Part shown: positions 17,985 to 27,481 of the stretch, piece after piece | Layout: each line of letters begins with the position of its first letter | Numbering within the stretch: the stretch's first letter is position 1 | NCBI RefSeq assembly: GCF_947495665.1 | Contig: NZ_CANLZV010000010.1 | Coordinates: forward strand, 1-64,000 | Source: an uncultured Sunxiuqinia sp. | GTDB lineage: Bacteria > Bacteroidota > Bacteroidia > Bacteroidales > Prolixibacteraceae | Direction: 5' to 3' | DNA length: 64,000 bases | Notes under the pieces: generated by a model | Databases searched by the model: none | The model's input: the letters and a program-made list of their open reading frames with translations, nothing else | What the model was told of the DNA's origin: nothing | Translations under genes and position numbers: made by a program

Positions 17985-19184
17985 TTACAGTTCCTCATCT
18001 TCATCCGGCATGTCAATCATGACCGGTGGTTCTACAACTTCTTTGTTTCGCTGGTTGTGATAACTGACCGATAAAATTGCGCCAAAAGAAACAGCGGTAA
18101 ACAGCATGGAAGTACCTCCCATACTAACCCAGGGCATCGGCTGCCCCGTTACCGGAGCAACTCCCACGGAAACCGCCATATTAATTATGGCTTGAAAGAC
18201 CAGCAACAAAACCAGCCCCGCTGTTAAAAATGCGGGGTATGTCCTGTTGGACCTTCGGACAATGACCACTCCCCGATACAAAAGAATCAGGTACAGTAAG
18301 GCAACAAAAAATCCTCCAAAAATGCCATACTCCTCAATAATGATGGCATAGATAAAGTCATTGTACGCCGCTTCCATGTAATTGCTTACTTCACTTTGTC
18401 CCGGTCCTTTCCCAAGCATTCCCCCTTCATAAATGGCCAGTTTGGCATAATCGGCCTGGGTAGTTCCCAGTTCGGCATGATCATCGCCAAAGATAAAGTC
18501 GTCGATTCGCTCCTTGAAGGTGTGAACACGTCCAACCGAGGCCGGAATAAAGTCAGCGGTAAAGTACACTGTCGTTAATAAGAGCAAGCCTCCGCCTACC
18601 GTAATCAATAAGTATTTGGCAGGAATACGGGCAATCAGCATCAAAATCATGATGCACATGAAAATCAGTCCTGCGGTGGAAATATCTCCCAAAAAGATAA
18701 TGCCACAAACAAGGCCGCTAGCACCCATTACCCAATAAAAAGCTTTTCTCAGTTCTTCCCGCGACTTCTGTCTCTTGGCCAACACCTTAGCCACAAACAT
18801 CATCAACGATATTTTGGCCAGTTCAGCCGGCTGAAAGCTCAGAAAGCCCAGGTCAAGCGAACGCGGAGTGGCTTTGCCCGGGCTCAGCTTATACTGGACA
18901 AAGGCTGCCACCAGCGCACCCACCGTAACCACCAAAAGCAAGGGCGCGATGTACGTATAAAATTTGACCGGAATGACATTGACCAGGAAAGCTATGAGCC
19001 CAAATCCCAACAGTAAAAATATGAGCTGTCGTCCCAGGTAATAAAAGGTATTACCGCCTGCTTCGCGATAAGCCAAACGCCCGGTTGCACTGTAGACAAT
19101 CAACAGTGAAATGAGTGATAAAAGACCAAGTACCACCCACAAAATCCGGTCACCTTTCAATAATTTTCCCAAGGAGAAATTCAT
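17985..19184 (-). CDS. ftsW: Lipid II polymerase FtsW
   Basis: A 399-residue SEDS protein with about ten membrane helices. FtsW polymerises lipid II together with FtsI at the division site. The typical pattern SPGKATPRSLDLGFLSFQPAELAKI, where aspartate and the FQPAE motif belong to the active SEDS core, is at residues ~95-120, and the C-terminal GQPMPWVSMGGTSMLF is the conserved family motif. A longer acidic tail PPVMIDMPDEDEEL ends the protein. An 87-base gap separates it from murD upstream. Confidence 0.95.
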   Translation of the reverse strand: MNFSLGKLLKGDRILWVVLGLLSLISLLIVYSATGRLAYREAGGNTFYYLGRQLIFLLLGFGLIAFLVNVIPVKFYTYIAPLLLVVTVGALVAAFVQYKLSPGKATPRSLDLGFLSFQPAELAKISLMMFVAKVLAKRQKSREELRKAFYWVMGASGLVCGIIFLGDISTAGLIFMCIMILMLIARIPAKYLLITVGGGLLLLTTVYFTADFIPASVGRVHTFKERIDDFIFGDDHAELGTTQADYAKLAIYEGGMLGKGPGQSEVSNYMEAAYNDFIYAIIIEEYGIFGGFFVALLYLILLYRGVVIVRRSNRTYPAFLTAGLVLLLVFQAIINMAVSVGVAPVTGQPMPWVSMGGTSMLFTAVSFGAILSVSYHNQRNKEVVEPPVMIDMPDEDEEL

Positions 19185-19271
19185 TCCAGTTTCTATTTTT
19201 TAGTCCTGTTTCCAGTTTTATATGCTACACAAAAAAAATCAAATCAAAAATCCATCGTCACATGGATGTGG

Positions 19272-20609
19272 CTACAATTCACGAACAGCGTTTTTAAACT
19301 GACGCCCACGATCTTCGTAGTTCTCGAACAAATCGAAGCTGGCACAAGCCGGCGACAATAAAACGGTCTCGCCATTTTTAGCCAGGTAATAAGCCGATCG
19401 TACCGCATCGGTCATATCTTCAGTTTCAATAATATCAGGCACTAAACCGGCAAAAGCTTCCTTGATCTTTTGATTGTCAACCCCCAGGCAAATGATGGCC
19501 CTGACCTTGTCTTTCACCAAATCATTTAACGCCTCATAGTCATTCCCTTTATCAACACCGCCGGCAATCCAGATGATCGGTTTGCTGACACTTTCCAAAG
19601 CATACCAGGTCGAATTCACATTGGTCGCTTTAGAATCGTTGATAAACTCAATCCCATGTACGGTTAAAAAACGTTCGAGTCGGTGTTCGACTCCTTTAAA
19701 ATCAGATAAACTTTCTCTGATCTTGTCGTTTTTTATGGTTAACACCATACCCGCCAAGCCTGCGGCCATCGAGTTGTAGGTGTTATGTTTTCCTTGTAAT
19801 GCAATATCAAAAATGGACATATTGAATGATTTTTTTTTCCAGTTGATAACTAAATCTTCGCCTTCAATTCCCGCTCCATTTCCCGGAGCTTTTTCCCAGC
19901 CAAATGGCAGGCAGGTAGCTGAAATGGATCTTTTATCCAGCTCCTTTTGAATGATTGGATCATCTGCTCCGTAAATGAAAAAGTCATTTGCTGTTTGGTT
20001 TTGCAGAATCCGGAACTTGGAGTCCACATAATTCTGCAGTTGATAGTCATATCGGTCCAGATGATCCGGAGTGATGTTCAACAGAATGGCCACGTCTGCT
20101 TTAAACTCATACATGCCGTCGAGCTGGAAGCTGCTCAACTCAAGCACATAGTACTCATACGTTTTTTCGGCCACCTGCCAGGCAAAACTTTGCCCCACAT
20201 TTCCGGCTAATCCGACCTTTAAGCCAGCTGTTTGCAGCAAATGATAAATCAGCATGGTTGTGGTGGTCTTGCCATTGCTTCCGGTAATACAAATGGTTTT
20301 TGCCTGGTTGTAACGACCGGCAAATTCAATTTCCGAAATCACGGGAACGCCCCGTGCTTTGAGCTGCTTTATCAAGGGAGCCGCATCAGGCACCCCCGGA
20401 CTTTTGACCACCAGGTCAGCATTCAGAAGTTGCTCTTCCGAATGTTTTCCTTCTTCAAAAGGAATCGTATACTTGATTAGAACGTCTTTATATTTATCCT
20501 GAATCTTTCCGGCATCCGAGACCCAGACATCAAAACCCTGTTTCTGAGCTAAAATGGCGGATCCCACACCGCTTTCACCAGCACCTATGACGACAAGCCG
20601 CTTTGCCAT
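19272..20609 (-). CDS. murD: UDP-MurNAc-L-Ala--D-Glu ligase MurD
   Basis: A 445-residue Mur ligase adding D-glutamate to UDP-MurNAc-L-Ala. The N-terminal VVIGAGESGVGSA, the ATP-binding loop ITGSNGKTTTTML (~residues 111-123), NITPDHLDRY, and the C-terminal motifs GVEHRLERF, NDSKATNVNSTW and LLSPACASFDLFENYEDRG are all family hallmarks. The gene starts 2 bases after the mraY stop codon. Confidence 0.97.
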   Translation of the reverse strand: MAKRLVVIGAGESGVGSAILAQKQGFDVWVSDAGKIQDKYKDVLIKYTIPFEEGKHSEEQLLNADLVVKSPGVPDAAPLIKQLKARGVPVISEIEFAGRYNQAKTICITGSNGKTTTTMLIYHLLQTAGLKVGLAGNVGQSFAWQVAEKTYEYYVLELSSFQLDGMYEFKADVAILLNITPDHLDRYDYQLQNYVDSKFRILQNQTANDFFIYGADDPIIQKELDKRSISATCLPFGWEKAPGNGAGIEGEDLVINWKKKSFNMSIFDIALQGKHNTYNSMAAGLAGMVLTIKNDKIRESLSDFKGVEHRLERFLTVHGIEFINDSKATNVNSTWYALESVSKPIIWIAGGVDKGNDYEALNDLVKDKVRAIICLGVDNQKIKEAFAGLVPDIIETEDMTDAVRSAYYLAKNGETVLLSPACASFDLFENYEDRGRQFKNAVREL

Positions 20610-20611
20610 GG

Positions 20612-21862
20612 TTAACGCATTTTAAGAGTCACAATGGTAAATACAGCCAGGATAATTCCTACAATCCAAAACCGGGTAACGATTTTGGGTTCGGGAATTC
20701 CTTTTTTCTGGTAATGATGATGAATCGGGCTCATCAGGAAAACCCTTCTACCTTCACCGTATTTCTTCTTGGTGTACTTGAAATAAGCCACCTGAATAAC
20801 GACCGATAAATTTTCGAGCAGGAAAATGCCGCACAAAAGCGGAATCAGAATTTCCTTACGAATGACCACCGCAAAAACGGCCAGGATTCCTCCCAAGGCC
20901 AGACTTCCGGTGTCGCCCATAAATACCTGGGCCGGATACGAGTTGTACCACAAAAACCCAACGGTGGCCCCAATAAAAGCAGAGATAAACACGGTCAGCT
21001 CTCCAATATTGGGGATATACATGATATTCAGATAATCGGAATAAATAATGTTTCCACTTACATAAGCCAGAATACCCAAGGTAGCTCCGCTAATCGCCGA
21101 AGTTCCGGTTGCCAGTCCGTCAATGCCATCCGTCAGGTTGGCGGCGTTGGAAACTGCCGTAATAATCAGAATGATGGCCAACGCATAGATCAGCCAGCGC
21201 CAGAACTCACCACGTTCTCCGGCAAAAGGAACCAGCCAGGCATAGTCAAACTCATGATTTTTAATGAATGGAATGGTCGTGCGGGTCGACTTCACATCAT
21301 TGGTAATGACACGAACCTCCTGCATGCCTGTTTCAACATCCACCACAATTTCTTTTTTATAATCGCCGGTCACCGAAAGCACTTTCTCACGCACAATCAC
21401 ATCCTCTGAAAAATAAAGGGTAGACGCCACAATGATACCGAGACTCACTTGCCCCAGAATTTTAAACCGGCCTGCCAATCCCTTTTTGTCCTTTAAGAAG
21501 ACTTTGATGTAATCATCGGCAAAACCAATCAGCCCCAGCCACACGGTGGTTACCAACATCAGCAGAATGTAAATATTGTCCAGGCGTGCAAACAGCAATG
21601 TGGGGATAATAATCGATGCCAAAATAATCAAGCCCCCCATGGTAGGCGTGCCTTTTTTCTGCAATTGTCCCTCCAGCCCCAAATCGCGCACTTCTTCTCC
21701 AATTTGCTTCCGCTGCAGGTAATTGATCAATTTACGGCCAAAACCCATTGTAATCAGCAACGAAGTGATCACCGCAGCTCCCGACCGGAATGAAATGTAA
21801 GGAACCATCCCCCATCCCGGAATATCTAAATCTCTTAACCACTCGTACAGAAAATAAACCAT
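20612..21862 (-). CDS. mraY: Phospho-MurNAc-pentapeptide transferase MraY
   Basis: A 416-residue membrane enzyme with about ten helices that makes lipid I from UDP-MurNAc-pentapeptide and undecaprenyl phosphate. Catalytic motifs GFADDYIKV, the [12 protein letters not shown] stretch, [12 protein letters not shown] and [11 protein letters not shown] are all present. It is ~55 residues longer than in E. coli because of an insertion after the fifth helix (about residues 155-205, [19 protein letters not shown]), which from memory is common in Bacteroidota. It lies 9 bases after the murE stop codon. Confidence 0.97.
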   Translation of the reverse strand: MVYFLYEWLRDLDIPGWGMVPYISFRSGAAVITSLLITMGFGRKLINYLQRKQIGEEVRDLGLEGQLQKKGTPTMGGLIILASIIIPTLLFARLDNIYILLMLVTTVWLGLIGFADDYIKVFLKDKKGLAGRFKILGQVSLGIIVASTLYFSEDVIVREKVLSVTGDYKKEIVVDVETGMQEVRVITNDVKSTRTTIPFIKNHEFDYAWLVPFAGERGEFWRWLIYALAIILIITAVSNAANLTDGIDGLATGTSAISGATLGILAYVSGNIIYSDYLNIMYIPNIGELTVFISAFIGATVGFLWYNSYPAQVFMGDTGSLALGGILAVFAVVIRKEILIPLLCGIFLLENLSVVIQVAYFKYTKKKYGEGRRVFLMSPIHHHYQKKGIPEPKIVTRFWIVGIILAVFTIVTLKMR

Positions 21863-21871
21863 CTGCTTCTC

Positions 21872-23329
21872 CTATATTAAATTGAATACCTCTTTAATCA
21901 CTTCTTTGTCGTCAAAGTGGTGTTTCACACCCATAATTTCCTGGTAATCTTCATGCCCTTTGCCGGCTACCAGAATAATATCGCCGGGTTGTGCCAGCAT
22001 GCATGCCGTACGAATTGCTTCCCGACGATTAACAATAGCCAGCACTTTGCCGGTTTGGTGCGGCTCAACACCGGTTTGCATATCTGCAATAATTTGCTCA
22101 GGCACCTCGCTACGCGGGTTGTCCGAAGTCAAAATCACTTTATCACTTTGCTGAACAGCTTCCTGCGCCATTATTGGTCGTTTGGTTTTATCACGATCGC
22201 CACCGGCACCAACCACCGTAATCACCTGTTCGTTTCCGGTTCGGATTTCCGTAATTCCGTTCAACACATTTTTCAAGGCATCGGGTGTGTGCGCATAGTC
22301 CACCACCGCATATTTACCTTCGGGCGAACGCAACATTTCAAACCGCCCTGCCACAGGCTTCAAGTCACTGATAACAGGCAAAACAGACTCAGCCGATTCG
22401 CCAAGCAACAAGGCCGATGCATACACAGCCATCAGGTTGTAAGCATTAAATACCCCGGCAAAATGCGTCCAAACTTCATGTTCGCCAATCCGCAGCAACA
22501 TGCCATCAAAATGTTTTTCCAACACCTTGCATTTATAATCTGCCAAAGACTTCAAACCATATGTTTTTTTCACAGCCTTGGTATTCTGAAGCATGACCAT
22601 ACCGTTCTTTTCATCCGCATTGGTCAACGCAAAGGCCGCTTGTGGCAATTGGTCAAAAAACTTCTTCTTGGCTTTCAGATACTCCGCAAAGGTTTCGTGG
22701 TAATCCAGGTGATCGTGGGTCAGGTTTGTAAAAATTCCGCCGTCAAACGCCACGCCTGAAATCCGTTCCTGATGAATCGCATGCGAGCTAACCTCCATAA
22801 AACAGTATTCACAGCCAGCATCAACCATTTTGGCCATCAGCGACTGAATTTGCAAAGCATCAGGAGTGGTATGTGTCGCAGGCAAGTCGTGGTCGCCTAC
22901 ATAATATTTAATGGTAGAAATCAAACCAACCTGGTAGCCCAGCTTTTGAAACAGCTGGTACAACAAAGTCGCAATAGTTGTTTTGCCATTGGTTCCGGTA
23001 ACGCCAACCACCTTCAACTTTGCAGAAGGATTGTCGTAATAGTTGGCAGCCAATTGCCCCAAGGCAAGTGCCGTATCAGCCATTTTAATCAAACTAACAC
23101 CAGTTGCTTCAATGCCCTCAAACTGCTGGGCAATCACTGCTACAGCACCTTGATCAATGGCTTTTTGAATGAACTGATGGCCATCCACATGCGTGCCGGC
23201 AACGGCAACAAAAACATCACCCGCCTTTACCTGTCTTGAATCAAAATGCAGGTTTCCGACTTCAATAGCCAAGTTGCCTTCGACCAACTCATAGGTTTGC
23301 TTGTTTAATATTTTCTTTAAATTCATCAT
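21872..23329 (-). CDS. murE: UDP-MurNAc-tripeptide synthetase MurE (meso-DAP adding)
   Basis: A 485-residue Mur ligase adding the third stem-peptide residue. The ATP loop GVTGTNGKTTIATLL (~residues 108-122), the carbamylation/Mg region (HLDYHETF), and the C-terminal YAHTPDALKNVL are present. The residues LTSDNPRSE contain the DNPR motif that specifies meso-diaminopimelate rather than lysine. The ATG overlaps the ftsI stop codon (TAATG), indicating translational coupling. Confidence 0.97.
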   Translation of the reverse strand: MMNLKKILNKQTYELVEGNLAIEVGNLHFDSRQVKAGDVFVAVAGTHVDGHQFIQKAIDQGAVAVIAQQFEGIEATGVSLIKMADTALALGQLAANYYDNPSAKLKVVGVTGTNGKTTIATLLYQLFQKLGYQVGLISTIKYYVGDHDLPATHTTPDALQIQSLMAKMVDAGCEYCFMEVSSHAIHQERISGVAFDGGIFTNLTHDHLDYHETFAEYLKAKKKFFDQLPQAAFALTNADEKNGMVMLQNTKAVKKTYGLKSLADYKCKVLEKHFDGMLLRIGEHEVWTHFAGVFNAYNLMAVYASALLLGESAESVLPVISDLKPVAGRFEMLRSPEGKYAVVDYAHTPDALKNVLNGITEIRTGNEQVITVVGAGGDRDKTKRPIMAQEAVQQSDKVILTSDNPRSEVPEQIIADMQTGVEPHQTGKVLAIVNRREAIRTACMLAQPGDIILVAGKGHEDYQEIMGVKHHFDDKEVIKEVFNLI

Positions 23330-25446
23330 TAGCCTAAATCAATATAAATAGTTTGTCCGGCCCTAATCTTATGGCCTGCTTTCAGCGATTGTTTTTTTAC
23401 CTTGCCAATTCCTTTCATTTTTACTTTTAATCCGGAACTTTCAAGCAAGTAGAGCGCATCGCTTCCGCCCATTCCTCGAACATCAGGCACCAAACCTTCT
23501 CCAACAGCCAGTTTTTCAACACTGAACTTTTCCTGATCCGGCTTCACCCGAATCAAGTCCGAGTCAACATCACCCGCATCCACATCCAGGTCCAGTTCAT
23601 CAACAGCCAGGGCAATCTCATCTTTAAAACCCGACTTCACATCAGGTAGCTTGGCCAGCTGCTCTTCCTCGTTTTTGCGTGGTTCCATAAAACTGGCATA
23701 CACTTTCCCAACAATCTCCTTAAATACCGGCCCAGCCACAGAACCTCCATAATACAAGCCCTTGGGCCCAACAATCACCACCACACAGGTGTATTGCGGG
23801 TCGTCGGCCGGAAAATAGCCGGCAAACGAAGCCTGGTAATTTTTTCGACCATCTTTGGTGTACCCCTGGTCATTGTAGGCAACCTGCGCGGTTCCCGTTT
23901 TTCCGGCAATGGGAAAATAGGGGTTATTTAGCGAGCGTCCGGTTCCGGCACTGCACACCCCACTCAAAAGCTCCTGAGCTTTCACCAGGGTTTCTTTCGA
24001 ACAGATAGCCGGATTGATCACTTCTGTTTTAAACTCTTTTTCCAACAGTCCATTTCGACGCACTTCTTTGACAAACTTTGGCTTTACCATTTTCCCGTTA
24101 TTGGCAACCGCATTGTAAAAAGTGGCCGTTTGCAAGGGAGTAAGTTTAATCTCATAGCCGTAGGAAATCCAGGCCAGCGACGGCCCCCACCAAACCTTGT
24201 CGGTGGGATATTTAATATAGGGAACACCTTCACCGGCAAACCCCAATCCCAGCGGTTTATTCAAGCCAAAATTGTAAATCCGGTCGATGTATTCTTCTTC
24301 GCGTCCTTCGTAATACTTCGTTATAATTTTAGCCACCCCCACATTGGAAGACAGCTCAAATATCCGTTTCATGGTCAATTTACCATGACCTCCGTGATGA
24401 TAGTCACTATCGTAAATGGTTTGGCCGTGGTAATTCCAGGCACCATTGCCTGTATCAAACACATCGGAGGTATCTACAAAACCATGCTCCATGGCAACCA
24501 TCAACGACATCAGTTTAAAGGTTGAACCGGGCTCACTGCATCCTTCATTACCCAAGGCATAATTATATATCTCAGCATATTCACCGTCCTTGCGTCTCCC
24601 CAAATTGGCAATCGCTTTTACCTCGCCGGTTTTTACTTCCATCACGATGGCTGTTCCCCATTCCGCCTGTGAAGTCTTCATTTGACGATGCAATGCATTG
24701 CTGGCAAAATCCTGCAGGTTGACATTCAGCGTTGTAATCACGTCGCTGCCGTCCTTGGGTTCAACAATCGGCACATTGATCCAGCGTCCGGAATAATTGC
24801 GCTTTACCGCTTTCCCATTCTCACCACTCAGGTACCCCTCCATCAATCCTTCGATGCCGGAGTAACCAACATTACCATGAATACCACCAAAGGCACCTTT
24901 ATTTAAGGTGCCAATCGTACGGCTAGCTAAATCAGAGTGCGGCATGACCCGTTCGTTATCGGTAACTACAATCAGCCCCGACCCAAAACTGCTGCGCTCC
25001 ATCATAGACAGACGCTTGAACCGTTGTAGCTGGTTGTAATTCACTTCATGCGGATAAATCAAAAACCAACGGCTTCCTTTTTTAAACGCCCGATCCATAT
25101 TTCGCTTAAACTGACTTTTGGAAATGCCGAAGAATTCAGCAACTTCCAGCGCAAAAGCATCGGCTTTTTCCTGATAAACACGCTTAACCATCGGTGCTGC
25201 CAAATCCAGACGCAATGCGTATTTCGGCACAGAGGTGGCCAAAATACTTCCGTCGTCGGCACAAATATTTCCGCGCTTCGCCGGAATTTCAGCCGTATTG
25301 TTTTTCAGATTCTTCGCAATGGATTTCCATTTATTGGTATCCATATTTTGAATCATGAAGATTTTTGCCACGATGATAATTCCTATCAACGCAGCCAGAA
25401 AATAAATAATCCCAAAGCGGGCAGTTATGTCTTTTCTAATCTCCAT
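23329..25446 (-). CDS. ftsI: Penicillin-binding protein FtsI (PBP3-like) with PASTA domain
   Basis: A 705-residue class B penicillin-binding protein. A single helix (~residues 12-32) anchors it; a dimerisation domain follows and then the transpeptidase. The catalytic serine lies in GSTFKLM (~residue 310), the SxN motif in SSNVG and KTG in AGKTGTAQVAYN. It cross-links septal peptidoglycan and activates FtsW. The C-terminal ~65 residues form one PASTA domain (VPDVRGMGGSDALYLLESSG). It starts at a TAATG overlap with the ftsL-like stop codon. Confidence 0.96.
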   Translation of the reverse strand: MEIRKDITARFGIIYFLAALIGIIIVAKIFMIQNMDTNKWKSIAKNLKNNTAEIPAKRGNICADDGSILATSVPKYALRLDLAAPMVKRVYQEKADAFALEVAEFFGISKSQFKRNMDRAFKKGSRWFLIYPHEVNYNQLQRFKRLSMMERSSFGSGLIVVTDNERVMPHSDLASRTIGTLNKGAFGGIHGNVGYSGIEGLMEGYLSGENGKAVKRNYSGRWINVPIVEPKDGSDVITTLNVNLQDFASNALHRQMKTSQAEWGTAIVMEVKTGEVKAIANLGRRKDGEYAEIYNYALGNEGCSEPGSTFKLMSLMVAMEHGFVDTSDVFDTGNGAWNYHGQTIYDSDYHHGGHGKLTMKRIFELSSNVGVAKIITKYYEGREEEYIDRIYNFGLNKPLGLGFAGEGVPYIKYPTDKVWWGPSLAWISYGYEIKLTPLQTATFYNAVANNGKMVKPKFVKEVRRNGLLEKEFKTEVINPAICSKETLVKAQELLSGVCSAGTGRSLNNPYFPIAGKTGTAQVAYNDQGYTKDGRKNYQASFAGYFPADDPQYTCVVVIVGPKGLYYGGSVAGPVFKEIVGKVYASFMEPRKNEEEQLAKLPDVKSGFKDEIALAVDELDLDVDAGDVDSDLIRVKPDQEKFSVEKLAVGEGLVPDVRGMGGSDALYLLESSGLKVKMKGIGKVKKQSLKAGHKIRAGQTIYIDLG

Positions 25447-25814
25447 TACTCCTCTTCCAAATTTTCAACATTCAGCTTCCGGGCCGGTTCTGTTGGCTCC
25501 AACAAATCCAAACCACTGGCTTTAACTTTATTGACGATTTCCGATGGCCGGTTCATCTTCATCAATTCCGTTTCGTAAGTCACCGATTCGGCACGCAACT
25601 CTTTAATCGAATCCTGAACCGCCTCCATCTTCCGGATAGTCTTTTCAGACCAGTAACGGTTCGAAATCATTAAAATGGCCAGAAATGCAATAAAAAAAAC
25701 AAAAGGCATGTGCTTCAACGCTTTTTCGCTGGCCAACAAGCTGCCGCCCAAAAACGATTTCAACCCAATCCGGCGGGTTTTGCTTTTTCCTGATTTCGGC
25801 TCCTCTACACTCAT
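25446..25814 (-). CDS. FtsL-like cell division protein
   Basis: A 122-residue bitopic membrane protein. A basic cytoplasmic N-terminus is followed by one helix (~residues 37-54, PFVFFIAFLAILMI) and a periplasmic coiled-coil of ~40 residues (EKTIRKMEAVQDSIKELRAE). It overlaps the rsmH stop codon by 4 bases (ATGA). The size, topology and position between rsmH and ftsI identify it as the FtsL equivalent; sequence identity to model FtsL is poor, as is usual. Confidence 0.8.
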   Translation of the reverse strand: MSVEEPKSGKSKTRRIGLKSFLGGSLLASEKALKHMPFVFFIAFLAILMISNRYWSEKTIRKMEAVQDSIKELRAESVTYETELMKMNRPSEIVNKVKASGLDLLEPTEPARKLNVENLEEE

Positions 25815-26713
25815 ACCTTTTCCGCTATTCGAAGTTTGGCACTTCGCGCTCTCGGATTTCTTGCAATTTCCTCGTCAGTCGGAATCATGACCTTCCGGTT
25901 AACTGCTTTCAGCACCGAGCTCACGTTGCCGTAAAAGTCTTTCTCCTGCTTTCCTTCAAAGTTTCCGGCTTTAATAAAGTTCTTCACCAAGCGGTCTTCC
26001 AGCGAATGATAAGTTATTACTACCAGCCGGCCACCTGGCTTAAGCAATTCTGCGCTCTGCTCCAAAAAGTCTTTCAGCACATCCAGTTCCCGGTTGGTTT
26101 CAATCCGAAGCGCCTGAAAGACCTTGGCCAGGTACTTGGCTTCATTCTTTTTCGACACACATTCGGCAATAACCGCTTTAAATTCATCGATGGTTTGAAT
26201 GCGCTGCTGCTGGCGAGCTGCAACGATCTGTTTGGTCAGCCGGTAAGCATTGTCTACTTCACCATATTCCCGGAAGATTTTAATCAGCTGTTCCTCACTG
26301 TAATCATTCACCACATCAGCTGCGGTTATTTTGGCATCGCGATTCATGCGCATATCCAACGCGCCTGAAAAACGGAAAGAAAAACCGCGCTCAGCCACAT
26401 CAAAATCATGCGATGAAACTCCCAGGTCGGCCAAAATGCCATCAACCTTTTCAACTCCATGGTAACGCAAAAAATTGCGGATATATTTAAAATTGTGTCT
26501 TACAAAAATGAAACGCGGGTCGTCAAACGCATTGTTGGCGGCATCTTCATCCTGATCGAAACCAAACAAGTGTCCCGACTCAATAAACTTTAGTATTTCG
26601 CGGGAATGACCTCCCCCTCCAAAAGTGACATCTACATAGTCACCTTCTTTTTGAATGTTTAGTCCTTCGACACTTTCATTCAATAAAACCGGTATATGAT
26701 ACGGCTGCTCCAC
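25811..26713 (-). CDS. rsmH: 16S rRNA (cytosine-1402-N4)-methyltransferase RsmH
   Basis: A 300-residue SAM-dependent methyltransferase (MraW) that modifies C1402 of 16S rRNA. The N-terminal YHIPVLLNESVEGL, the SAM-binding VDVTFGGGGHSREIL and the later ILADLGVSSHDFD and ITYHSLEDRLVK motifs are present. I take GTG at 26713 as the start: it lies 2 bases after the mraZ stop and is preceded by the Shine-Dalgarno-like GAGGAGG. An ATG reading through 31 extra codons would overlap mraZ extensively and adds nothing conserved. Confidence 0.95.
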   Translation of the reverse strand: MEQPYHIPVLLNESVEGLNIQKEGDYVDVTFGGGGHSREILKFIESGHLFGFDQDEDAANNAFDDPRFIFVRHNFKYIRNFLRYHGVEKVDGILADLGVSSHDFDVAERGFSFRFSGALDMRMNRDAKITAADVVNDYSEEQLIKIFREYGEVDNAYRLTKQIVAARQQQRIQTIDEFKAVIAECVSKKNEAKYLAKVFQALRIETNRELDVLKDFLEQSAELLKPGGRLVVITYHSLEDRLVKNFIKAGNFEGKQEKDFYGNVSSVLKAVNRKVMIPTDEEIARNPRARSAKLRIAEKV

Positions 26714-26714
26714 T

Positions 26715-26726
26715 ATTATTCCTCCT
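26715..26726 (-). promoter_or_regulatory. Shine-Dalgarno-like site fixing the rsmH GTG start
   Basis: On the minus strand GAGGAGG followed by AATAATAGTG lies just before the rsmH GTG and inside the last codons of mraZ. Strong SD sites are uncommon in Bacteroidota, so this one probably compensates for the GTG start. Confidence 0.6.
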
Positions 26727-27180
26727 CTGATCCAAAAAACTCTGCAAACAATTCTCCGTAGTCGCCACCTGAATCCAGGTAAGCGTCGTATTCCAAGGCA
26801 TCCCACAAACGAATCCGATCACCAACACCAACAAAGACCACATCTTTGGTGATATTGACCTCCTCCAAAAAATTATTGGGGAAATTCATGCGGCAATTTT
26901 CCGGAACGCTTATGATCTTAAAGTTGCGGTAAATCATATCCAGCAAACGACTTTGCCGGCGATTGTTTCGATTCAATTTTGCTTTAAACGAGGCCAGTCT
27001 TTTCTCCCAAGCCTCAATTGGATAAATATTTAGACATTTCTCAAACGGATCAATCTCCACAGCAAGCTGCCCATTAGGAACCCGTCCACCCATCTCATTT
27101 TTGTAGTCGACAGGCAGCACAACACGTCCCTTTTCATCAAATGTTGCTTTCTTTTCTGCTGAGAAATCCATAGTGTTCAA
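26716..27180 (-). CDS. mraZ: Transcriptional regulator MraZ
   Basis: A 154-residue MraZ protein made of two AbrB-like swapped-hairpin repeats: residues ~10-55 (KATFDEKGRVVLPVDYK) and ~85-130 (NFKIISVPENCRMNFPNNFLE). MraZ proteins form oligomeric rings that bind direct repeats upstream of the dcw operon and repress it. It is the first gene of the cluster, and four 5-base boxes at a 10-base period lie 46 bases upstream of the start. A start at the next ATG (three codons in) is also possible. Confidence 0.96.
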   Translation of the reverse strand: MNTMDFSAEKKATFDEKGRVVLPVDYKNEMGGRVPNGQLAVEIDPFEKCLNIYPIEAWEKRLASFKAKLNRNNRRQSRLLDMIYRNFKIISVPENCRMNFPNNFLEEVNITKDVVFVGVGDRIRLWDALEYDAYLDSGGDYGELFAEFFGSEEE

Positions 27181-27481
27181 CGTCTATTTTCCTATTGTAA
27201 AAATAGTAATTTCTCCGTCCAAATACCACTTCAAGTCACTTTAAGTCACTTCTCTCCACTTTGAGAGCGCTTACTGGTTGTTTATATCTTGTTGATAATC
27301 TGATGTCAAATCAAAACACAACAACACAAACCCCTAATAACCAGGAGTAAGCATCAAAAGAAAAACTTTTCAACAGCGGTTAATAAAATGGAAGTGCAAA
27401 GATTAAAAAAATACAAAATCAGGTCAAACGACGCGGAGCTCAATTTTATTTTCTATTTTTCGACCCTAAAAATAAAAGAGC
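27181..27481. other. Divergent intergenic region between mraZ and GlsA-like gene
   Basis: The 301 bases contain the putative MraZ operator (27227-27261) and must hold the promoters of the dcw cluster and of the GlsA-like gene. On the minus strand TATTTTTA (around 27200) is the closest -7-like element, an imperfect match. The rest is AT-rich and shows nothing recognisable. Confidence 0.5.
27227..27261 (-). promoter_or_regulatory. Putative MraZ operator: four CACTT boxes
   Basis: CACTT occurs at 27227, 27237, 27247 and 27257, exactly 10 bases apart; on the minus strand they read AAGTG-N5-AAGTG-N5-AAGTG-N5-AAGTG. From memory, MraZ recognises direct repeats with the same 10-base period, TGGGN in E. 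coli and B. subtilis and AAAGTG-type boxes in Mycoplasma. The site lies 46-81 bases upstream of mraZ. Regulation is inference. Confidence 0.75.

Noticed and set aside
21917-22759. 280-codon plus-strand open frame opposite murE
   Set aside because: It is antisense to a well conserved ligase gene and looks like translated complement, rich in His and Cys with no family features.
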